Below are positions 57,317-64,000 of a DNA stretch of 64,000 bases, piece after piece. Origin of the DNA: a virus; IMG/VR virus record IMGVR_UViG_3300012954_000009, positions 38,474 to 102,473 of that record; one strand, 5' to 3'. The notes below the pieces were generated by a model that saw only the letters and a list, made by a program, of their open reading frames with translations, did no database searches and had not been told where the DNA came from. Position 1 is the first letter of the stretch; the number at the start of each line of letters is the position of its first letter. Both the position numbers and the translations under genes were made by a program.

Positions 57317-57346
57317 GTTATTGGTTTTTATAGTTAATCAATTATC

Positions 57347-57362
57347 TACATATATAATATAC
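57347..57362 (-). promoter_or_regulatory. Candidate phage late promoter, variant
   Basis: Minus-strand core GTATATTATATATGTA, 13 of 16 positions as in the two exact copies. It lies 30 bp upstream of the scaffold ATG, in the 115-bp gap, close to the 33-34 bp spacing seen at 49260 and 47310. Confidence 0.55.
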
Positions 57363-57431
57363 GCATATATTTTTAAATAAACTTAATAAATTTTATTGAA
57401 CTTTTCTTTTTTGTGCAGTATATAGCTAACA

Positions 57432-58991
57432 CTAGTTAGATGTATTACAATTAGCTAGTGGAGGTTTAGGTAAGGTCCAACTATTAGTACCACTAAACAT
57501 GTTACTACACTGTCCATCTACTACTCCAGATAGGTCCCAGTTAGAACCATCAAAGTTCATTTGCCGTGCATCCCGAAATGCAAAACGTGCTGTCCTTACA
57601 GCACTTGTATTCCAAGATCCTAAGTTCATGTTAATCTTAGTAGATGAGTTAAATATACTACCCATATTAATTACATTAGATACATCCCATGCTCCACAAC
57701 CAATATCACCATTATCAGTAGGTCCATCAGCATGAGTTAATGCCATAAAGTTTGCAAGACTTACAGATTCATTAGTATTAAAAGTCCAACCTTCTATCCA
57801 TATATTTCTGGATGCAAATGATGGTGATAAACCACCACCTCCATTATGGAAACATCTATAAAAGTATCTACAACTATCCCAGTTAGCATCTTGTAATGGT
57901 TTAGATGATTTAGCAGCAGTTAACCCACATACATTACTATCTTTAAACATTTGCTCAGCTGTTTGTATATTACTAAGATCCCAATCACCAAGCTTTTGCT
58001 CACCTGGATAATCTCCTGACCATGCTTGTCTGTTAAATCTAAATGCAGCAAGCATACTTACACATTCTGATAAATCTGGTGTATCAGATGGGTTTCCAAT
58101 ACCTGGATCATTATTATCTGGATTACCATATGGATCAGGATTGCTACTACCAGTAGATCCTTGGAACATGTAATCCCAGAACTTCCATTTAGCAGGACCC
58201 CATCTTCTTATTCTAACAGCTGCATAAACTGCCTCAGTATCTGAAAACTTAAAGTGATTAAAACTAGTTCCAGGTATTGTATCATCATGTGCTACATATA
58301 CTAAAATTTTTCCAGTTCCTGCTGGTACAAGGGATTTACTTAACTGTATTTTCCTATTCCCTGCAGGGTTATTTAATTTAAATTCTGCTATCTTTTGACC
58401 TGTAGATTCAACTTCAACTTTAATTTTTAATGCTTGAGGTCCATTACTCTTATCAACAGTAATTGCTTCATCAGGTGTTCCTGGCACATTTGCAATTATA
58501 CTAAGTGCTTGGGTATTGCTATCAAAAGCACCATTTGTACCTAGTTCAACAAAATCCTCTGCTGTCTGAGAAGCAACTTGATCATATCTATATTCATAAG
58601 TAAATGCATCCCAAGCGGTTTCTCCTGTTGCAGTACTGGAATAAAAAGTATTTTCTTCTTGAGGTTGACCTTGATTGTTTGTTGCAAAAACTCTAAAGTA
58701 ATATGTAGAAGTACTATCTAGCCCAGTAACAGTGTGTGTATTTGTAACTGGAAGTGTGCCTGGAAAGTTAGTACCAATAGGAGATACTTGAGCACCTGGA
58801 GTATCTAGTGTGACTTGAGGATCAGTTTTAGAATATACTATACCATAAGCATAAACAGGTTCATTCTTTCCTGAATCAACCAATTTAAATTCTAGCTCAG
58901 CTTCTGTAAGATTTGTGCTTAAAACTTTAAGGTTAGCAACAATAGGAAGATCACTTTCTCCTTGACCCCAAAATGCAAATGGTATTTTCAT
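57432..58991 (-). CDS. Adhesin-like protein with fibronectin III-like domain and BspA/DUF285-type repeats
   Basis: Residues about 15-125 look like a fibronectin type III domain (THTVTGLDSTSTYYFRVFATN). A beta-rich middle follows, then a Gly/Asn/Pro linker near 280-305. Residues about 330-515 contain four units of a surface-protein repeat (BspA/DUF285 type): GDWDLSNIQTAEQMF, GAWDVSNVINMGSIF, GSWNTSAVRTARFAF and GSNWDLSGV. Such repeats are common in bacterial surface proteins and phage proteins that contact cells. Its place between the portal-side genes and the scaffold is unusual for an adsorption protein. It may be a head fibre or decoration. No signal peptide or lipobox, so virion use is more likely than secretion. 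Confidence 0.77.
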   Translation of the reverse strand: MKIPFAFWGQGESDLPIVANLKVLSTNLTEAELEFKLVDSGKNEPVYAYGIVYSKTDPQVTLDTPGAQVSPIGTNFPGTLPVTNTHTVTGLDSTSTYYFRVFATNNQGQPQEENTFYSSTATGETAWDAFTYEYRYDQVASQTAEDFVELGTNGAFDSNTQALSIIANVPGTPDEAITVDKSNGPQALKIKVEVESTGQKIAEFKLNNPAGNRKIQLSKSLVPAGTGKILVYVAHDDTIPGTSFNHFKFSDTEAVYAAVRIRRWGPAKWKFWDYMFQGSTGSSNPDPYGNPDNNDPGIGNPSDTPDLSECVSMLAAFRFNRQAWSGDYPGEQKLGDWDLSNIQTAEQMFKDSNVCGLTAAKSSKPLQDANWDSCRYFYRCFHNGGGGLSPSFASRNIWIEGWTFNTNESVSLANFMALTHADGPTDNGDIGCGAWDVSNVINMGSIFNSSTKINMNLGSWNTSAVRTARFAFRDARQMNFDGSNWDLSGVVDGQCSNMFSGTNSWTLPKPPLANCNTSN

Positions 58992-59002
58992 CTTAAATTA
59001 TT

Positions 59003-59569
59003 TTAATGATTAACTGAAGCAGCCCCTAAATAACTAGGTGCTTGAGGACCTACACCAGAATCTCTAGCGTGACCAGTAATTGTAACAACATCATATTTTT
59101 GATCTGTTAAAGCCCAAACTGGATCAACACCGTTAGACCATTTAACATTTATCCAAGTCATAGCTAAGTTGTTATTAAGTGGTCCGTATTTTAAAACAAG
59201 TTGTTTAGTACCAACAAATGTTTCATCTTGAGCTGGTAATAAAGTTATTTCAAGAGGAGTTGGACCACCTGGAGGACCACCCATCCCTATTATTGCAGTC
59301 ATATCTAATACAAAATAGTCAGATTCGCTTAAATCAATTGATAATGCAGGATTAACCATGTTCCCAACATATTTATCAATTAGCTTCTCTTCTGGAGCAG
59401 GAGAAAGGTCAGATGCTTTTATTAATCTTACATCTCTTTCAGATGGTGCACCTACGCTTCTACTTTTAATTTCTGCTACAGCCAGATAATCATTATCTTT
59501 TAACTGCTTACTAGTAATTATTTTCTTTCTTGTAAATAGTCCTAGTATATCTTGTAATATAGTATTCAT
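59003..59569 (-). CDS. Small structural-type protein (188 aa)
   Basis: Starts MNTILQDILGLFTRKKIITSKQLKDNDYLAVAEIKSR, an N-terminal anchor pattern I associate with crAss-like head-fibre-type genes, then a beta-rich part ending QKYDVVTITGHARDSGVG. No enzyme motif. It lies between portal and the BspA-repeat protein and starts 24 nt after the portal stop. It may be the base to which the next protein attaches. Function unproven. Confidence 0.68.
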   Translation of the reverse strand: MNTILQDILGLFTRKKIITSKQLKDNDYLAVAEIKSRSVGAPSERDVRLIKASDLSPAPEEKLIDKYVGNMVNPALSIDLSESDYFVLDMTAIIGMGGPPGGPTPLEITLLPAQDETFVGTKQLVLKYGPLNNNLAMTWINVKWSNGVDPVWALTDQKYDVVTITGHARDSGVGPQAPSYLGAASVNH

Positions 59570-59592
59570 TTTAAACTTCTTTTAATTATAAT

Positions 59593-62364
59593 TTACTTAT
59601 TTTTTTTGTCTTTTGCAATTTTATTTCCACCCTTTACATCATACTTGTTCTTATTCTCTCTTGCTATTTCTAAATTTTTATTAGCTATATCTCTCTGAGT
59701 AGCAAGTTTTTCACGCTCTATATCCATTTTTTGAGTTTGCATTGCATTCTTAGTTGCTGCTTCTTGTCTCTTAAAGTTCATAGTTTCTCTATACTCAGCC
59801 CTTTTTCTAATATCTTGCATTTGATCTTGGAAATCTGATTGCATATTTTGATTTATATCTTGCATAGATCCATAACCAGCAGCTCTTATTTCTGCAACCA
59901 TTACATCTTTCTGTCTTTCTTTTTCATTTTCTTGCTGCTCAAACTGTAATTTCATTTGCTCTTCTTGCTGCTTAGCTTGAATCTGTTCTTGCTGCATTTG
60001 TTGTTGCTGTTGCATTTCTTGCTGTCTTTGCATAGATTGTTTAGTTTCTGCATCTTTAAGTATGTCAGATACTTCAGCAATGCTATCAGCTTTTATAATA
60101 TTACCTAGATCATAAATAGTTGCACCAGAAGTATTATTAGTCATTGCTAATTGTTTTAACTGTTCTAGTGTTTGTCTATGATTTGTTTTAGTTGTACAGA
60201 AAATATTAAAGTCTCTCATTAGTAAATCTGTTCCATTTATTGTAAAGTTTACTTTTTCTGCTTCTGATGAGATATATGATAGTCTTACACTTGGATTTGT
60301 ACTATAGTAAAACTGAGCCAAGTCTGTTCTCATTTGATGTACTCTTGGCATTAGGTTATCTGAATGCTGAGTAAAATAAGTTTCTGTCTGTGCATATGAT
60401 TGGTTAAGAGCTTGAACAACACCTGTTGCAGTTTCTTGACCAATAGGAGCACCTAAACGCTGAGGATTAATTCCAATAGAATCAAAACATTGTTGTTTAA
60501 AATAGTTGGCTAATTGAATCCTAGACATTAATCTACCAGTCTGCTCCATGTTTAGAGTCTGATAATGATTAAAGTTTGTAGCATTCTCAGTATTAGTTAT
60601 AGATGTATCCAGAGGAAGCATGCTAAAATCTTTCATTGCTGTCCATGCTTTAGCATAGTTTGATTTACCCCAATCTTCTCCCATAGAGTGACGTGGTAGT
60701 GCATTCTGGTCAAACATAATCACAGTACCTAATTCATCTACTAAGATATCTGCTATTTGATTATTAACCATATTATACCCTACCTGATAAGCTTTCATAA
60801 GATCAACCAATGATGTTGACCTTGTATTTCTATCAGAAAATACTCTACCTTCTACAGGCAACTTACAACCGTACAAGGTTTCATTGCCTTTAAATTGGAA
60901 TGGAAGTCTTCCAGGTTTTGTTCTATCTATACCTAAATATATTGGATTTATATTATCTGCTGACATATTAGATCTCCACATTGCTGGTAAGTTTGGTCCA
61001 ATCTTTACACCACCCCATACTTCATTAATCCAAAACCAATCTAAATGTTCACCTTGAAGTAAGTTTTCTTTATTTTTATTTTTAAATATGGATGTATCAT
61101 ATAATGGTTTTACTGTAACCTTAAATGTTTCATCTACTATTTCCTGTGTTATTTCACCATCAGCTTCAATCTTGGTAAGGTGACCAACTTTTCTTTGAGT
61201 TTTCCAGTATGATGTTGTTACTCTCATCAATTCACCTTCACCCCATGCGGTAACATCCTCCCCTTCATTTAGTATTGAACTAATAACATCTCCACCTCTT
61301 GCGGGATCATTTGACCAATTACTTGCATATTGTCTATATGCTAAACCTGGCATATTAGTATTCCACTTATGAGATCTTGAAGGATCATAGTATGATCCAT
61401 CATTTTGATATCCATTAACTTGATACATAGCTGATCTTGCAGGATAAATCTTTTGTAAAGATTCTAATTGTTCTTTTGTCATAAGATAACCATATCTATC
61501 TATGACATCTGCAACTGTCATTAAATCAATCTTACCAACAAAATTAGAGTCAGATATATATCTTGTATCAGGAGATTTTTGATAAAATGTTAATACAGGA
61601 TTCCACAGCTCAACATCATAATCATCTTCTAACATGCGGAAATGCCAAAACTCTCTATCAGTAATAAGCATATCTCTAAATGCTCTTTCTTCTAGTTCTT
61701 GCATTTTGAATCTTTCCTCATCAACATTAGTTTGATGTGATGCCCATTCTTCTATTAAACTTCTATAATCTTTAGAAAAGAAATCTTCTATTTCTGGTAA
61801 TGATTTTATATTCTCAGGAGACATTTGTGCTTTTGCTTCTTCAGAGCTTGGATCCATGCCCATCTCTAGCATCTTAGCAATTAACTTTGCTTCTGCATCT
61901 GCAAGAAGATTCTCTTCTACCTGCATTCTTTTAGCTTCAAGCAACTCATTATATGATAAATCATCTACAGCTCTAAATTGAACTTTTGAATATCTCTTTG
62001 AAAACTCACCGGATAATACATTTATGACATTGGGAATAATAGGATAAAACTTGAGTTCTAAAGCAGAGTTATCTTCTTTAGTTAGTACATCCATTAAATC
62101 TTTGTACTCATTGTCTTCTTCAACAATGTAGTCAGTCTTATCAATAATCCCTTTTGCTAATTTATAATTTTTAAGTAACCTTCTTGCGTTTAATCTTAAG
62201 AACTCCAAACCTTGTAACTCAAGCCAGTCCATATTCCAAGCTCTCCAATCATCATCTTTCTTTTTAGCAGGTAGAAATTGTATTGGTTGTGTAAGGCTAG
62301 ATGAGGTAGGATAACCTTCTCCCTTTGCTCCACCTTTCAATTGCATTGCGTTTAGTACTCTCAT
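59593..62364 (-). CDS. Portal protein, crAss-like
   Basis: The 923-residue protein has the portal layout: an N-terminal arm, then PNVINVLSGEFSKRYSKVQF, a wing/stem region with DREFWHFRMLEDDYDVELWNP and GIDRTKPGRLPFQF, then helices with AYQVGYNMVNNQIADILVDELG and SIGINPQRLGAPIGQ (TATGVVQALNQSYAQTE next). After about 765 comes a long Gln/Lys/Glu-rich coiled coil. It would form the dodecameric ring at one head vertex where TerL docks. Larger than most portals owing to the C-terminal extension, as in crAss-like phages. It lies directly after TerL with a 97-bp gap. Confidence 0.88.
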   Translation of the reverse strand: MRVLNAMQLKGGAKGEGYPTSSSLTQPIQFLPAKKKDDDWRAWNMDWLELQGLEFLRLNARRLLKNYKLAKGIIDKTDYIVEEDNEYKDLMDVLTKEDNSALELKFYPIIPNVINVLSGEFSKRYSKVQFRAVDDLSYNELLEAKRMQVEENLLADAEAKLIAKMLEMGMDPSSEEAKAQMSPENIKSLPEIEDFFSKDYRSLIEEWASHQTNVDEERFKMQELEERAFRDMLITDREFWHFRMLEDDYDVELWNPVLTFYQKSPDTRYISDSNFVGKIDLMTVADVIDRYGYLMTKEQLESLQKIYPARSAMYQVNGYQNDGSYYDPSRSHKWNTNMPGLAYRQYASNWSNDPARGGDVISSILNEGEDVTAWGEGELMRVTTSYWKTQRKVGHLTKIEADGEITQEIVDETFKVTVKPLYDTSIFKNKNKENLLQGEHLDWFWINEVWGGVKIGPNLPAMWRSNMSADNINPIYLGIDRTKPGRLPFQFKGNETLYGCKLPVEGRVFSDRNTRSTSLVDLMKAYQVGYNMVNNQIADILVDELGTVIMFDQNALPRHSMGEDWGKSNYAKAWTAMKDFSMLPLDTSITNTENATNFNHYQTLNMEQTGRLMSRIQLANYFKQQCFDSIGINPQRLGAPIGQETATGVVQALNQSYAQTETYFTQHSDNLMPRVHQMRTDLAQFYYSTNPSVRLSYISSEAEKVNFTINGTDLLMRDFNIFCTTKTNHRQTLEQLKQLAMTNNTSGATIYDLGNIIKADSIAEVSDILKDAETKQSMQRQQEMQQQQQMQQEQIQAKQQEEQMKLQFEQQENEKERQKDVMVAEIRAAGYGSMQDINQNMQSDFQDQMQDIRKRAEYRETMNFKRQEAATKNAMQTQKMDIEREKLATQRDIANKNLEIARENKNKYDVKGGNKIAKDKKNK

Positions 62365-62461
62365 ATTTATATGCTTATAGTGTATTTGATTGGCTTATTA
62401 TAATCTTTAGTGTATATATAAATATAACTAATATTATCTGTAGATGTTGAATAATATATCA

Positions 62462-64000
62462 TTATCTAAAGTTTTTAAAACCTGATCTTCTCCTTTTATT
62501 ACTTGTTTTACCTGCCTTACGTCCTATGTTACTAAATGGACTATACTTTAATTTAAACAAATTTTGTGAATTATCCAAGGGTTTTACGGTATCAGATTCA
62601 CGCCTTCTGCTATATCCTCTATTAGATTGTTGTACTTTAGCAAATGCAATTAATGCACAAAAAGAAACCATTCTATCTACGTTTAAACCAGGATAGTATG
62701 CAAGCATTTCTTTTATCAGCATAGGATCAGGTATTCTTTCTACACCAAATGTTTGCTTTGTAACGGTTCCATTTTGATCAGTCTCTTCATCTGTTACCTC
62801 TCTTAAAAATTCTAACCCGTATGATATTAAATGGTTTTTAAATAATGTTCCTGTATTCTTCCAACCATACTCTTGATATACAGTTCTATTTGATCCTAAA
62901 TCTTTTAAAAACAAAATTTGTTGTTTTGGAACTAAATACTTTTGCTTTCTTCTTGAGATCATATGCTGTATAAATAATGAAATATTATTTTCAACAACAG
63001 TCCATGCATTATACCATTCAATAATTTTTTCTAACTGTTCATGTGTCTTGTTAATATCATCATATCTACCACACCATGACGCAACAATCTTATCTCTTTC
63101 TATAAATGTCTCAAGTCCACTTGATGTTTCTCTTGTTACCTCAACTGGATTTTTATAAACAAATATACTACATAATGAATCTGATGTTGTTGTTTTACCT
63201 TCTGATACAGGGTCAATAGATGCATAGTAAGTACCAAACTCAGGATTCTTAGTTGGTTTCTCCCATACAACTAAAACACCAGTTTTGTCTGTTTGCTTTT
63301 TATTTACAGGAAATTGTGATATAGGAAGCTTCCTGGATTTCTTAGCTATTATACCGCTCTCATCTCTTTCTAATTCTATAAAATCATATGAGTATTCTTT
63401 TTCTTCTATTCTCTTAAGTTGTTTAGATAACAACCCTTGTGGAAAAATTGATTCTTTTCTATAAGCAAACCCTTCAGCTATATTAGTTGGTTTCTGTGAT
63501 ATACGTAATTGATACTGTTCTGGATTTAATTCATCTTTCCAACGCTCTCTTTCAGTGAATATGGCTTCTAATGCTTCTTCTATTTTAGAATTACCATACT
63601 CATCAATGTGTGGAGGCATAGACCATTGCTCAGGAATAAATAATCCTGACAAACCTATCGTGCCATCTTTATCTAAAAGGTTACTTTCAACAGCATAGAT
63701 ATCATTTATTGTAGGATTAAGTATCATTTCTTTTAGTGGATTACATTGATCAAGATCACCCACAGATCCAGCTGCTATAAACACACCAGTAGTCAACATT
63801 CCAGATGTCATTGCTGGTCTTAAATATTCATATGTATCCATCATCTTAGGTGCAATACCTGCCTCCTCATGAAAGAAATATGTTGTAGGTCCACCAACAC
63901 CAGTGGTAGCATTCTTCTCAAAAGATGCTCCTTGTATTTTAGATTTTAATCCTCTCTTTGTTTTTCTATTACCAACTTTAACTTCTATCTGTTGTTGCCA
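62462..64000 (-). CDS. terL: Terminase large subunit (TerL), partial (N-terminus beyond right edge)
   Basis: The frame is open from 64000 to a stop at 62462, giving 512 visible residues without a true start. The Met at 63844 is internal. Near the edge, TTYFFHEEAGIAP (EE at 63863-63868) fits the Walker B acidic pair of the ATPase. TYEYLRPAMTSGM follows. Later come NIAEGFAYRKESIFP and YYASIDPVSEGKTTTSDS, the start of the RNase H-like nuclease domain with its first metal-binding Asp. The C-terminus is strongly basic (RKAGKTSNKRRRSGFKNF). TerL pumps DNA into the head and cuts the concatemer. Walker A lies outside the window. Confidence 0.92.
   Translation of the reverse strand, partial: WQQQIEVKVGNRKTKRGLKSKIQGASFEKNATTGVGGPTTYFFHEEAGIAPKMMDTYEYLRPAMTSGMLTTGVFIAAGSVGDLDQCNPLKEMILNPTINDIYAVESNLLDKDGTIGLSGLFIPEQWSMPPHIDEYGNSKIEEALEAIFTERERWKDELNPEQYQLRISQKPTNIAEGFAYRKESIFPQGLLSKQLKRIEEKEYSYDFIELERDESGIIAKKSRKLPISQFPVNKKQTDKTGVLVVWEKPTKNPEFGTYYASIDPVSEGKTTTSDSLCSIFVYKNPVEVTRETSSGLETFIERDKIVASWCGRYDDINKTHEQLEKIIEWYNAWTVVENNISLFIQHMISRRKQKYLVPKQQILFLKDLGSNRTVYQEYGWKNTGTLFKNHLISYGLEFLREVTDEETDQNGTVTKQTFGVERIPDPMLIKEMLAYYPGLNVDRMVSFCALIAFAKVQQSNRGYSRRRESDTVKPLDNSQNLFKLKYSPFSNIGRKAGKTSNKRRRSGFKNFR

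Noticed and set aside
1944-57735. Many open frames of 60-174 codons on the plus strand, for example 40271-40714 and 56856-57380
   Set aside because: All lie within larger minus-strand genes with clear protein features, are compositionally odd (Ser/Leu/Ile-rich mirror translations) and show no domain motif. They are shadows.
62365-62461. Promoter in the gap between TerL and portal
   Set aside because: The gap is AT-rich, with GATATATTATT, but lacks the rest of the recurrent motif, so no call is made.
62462-63844. TerL beginning at the Met at 63844
   Set aside because: The same frame continues to the window edge and encodes the Walker B-like FFHEEAGIAP before that Met, so it is internal.
1-64000. 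Stop-codon reassignment, as in some crAss-like phages
   Set aside because: All major genes are intact in the standard code, and TAA and TGA ends fall just before the next starts.
1-64000. tRNA genes, CRISPR arrays, insertion sequences, integrase and attachment sites
   Set aside because: All gaps are under about 130 bp and hold only promoters, hairpins or AT-rich DNA. No spaced direct repeats or transposase motifs were seen by eye. A tRNA scan would be needed to be certain.

Overview
The window looks like the late (virion) module of a crAss-like phage (order Crassvirales), or a close relative, infecting a Bacteroidota host. This is judged by eye from protein motifs and gene order. The main anchors are a large terminase fragment, a portal, a scaffold-like protein and a crAss-type major capsid protein in that order. 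Further along come ring/collar-type tail proteins, a very large tail protein, a block of giant cargo-type proteins, and a 4943-residue protein with the DFDID metal-binding motif of crAss-like virion RNA polymerases. The DNA is AT-rich, every gene is on the minus strand, and gaps are below about 130 bp. Gene starts lack Shine-Dalgarno sequences and follow A/T-rich leaders, as in Bacteroidota and their phages. The standard genetic code reads all genes through.

In transcription order (right to left): TerL (enters from beyond 64000, ends 62462), portal (62364-59593), a small structural protein, a fibronectin/BspA-repeat adhesin-like protein (58991-57432), scaffold (57316-55994) and major capsid protein (55938-54319) with a terminator. 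Next is a cluster of small or coiled-coil proteins sharing a C-terminal motif (54250-52598), two conserved structural proteins (52470-50732), and an isolated 427-residue protein with its own promoter and terminator. Then come fibre/spike-type genes (49226-43042) closed by a terminator, a metallophosphoesterase, collar proteins interleaved with four very basic small proteins (41634-38495), the 2156-residue muzzle-like protein with an inserted von Willebrand A domain, and a 1563-residue protein with several cell-wall-active domains. Three large cargo-like proteins, the RNAP polyprotein (17325-2494) and a partial PD-(D/E)XK nuclease protein that runs off the left edge complete the window.

A working picture (inference): TerL, portal, scaffold and capsid protein build and fill the head; ring and muzzle proteins form the short tail; fibre, vWA and BspA-like proteins act in adsorption; the wall-active protein opens the envelope; and the large proteins including the RNA polymerase are packaged and ejected into the host. 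Expression appears to be driven by a recurring minus-strand motif, GTATATTATTATTGTA, found in several gaps, with hairpin-plus-T terminators at three places. No gene-free stretch over 300 bp exists, and I saw no tRNA, CRISPR array, insertion sequence, attachment site or integrase.
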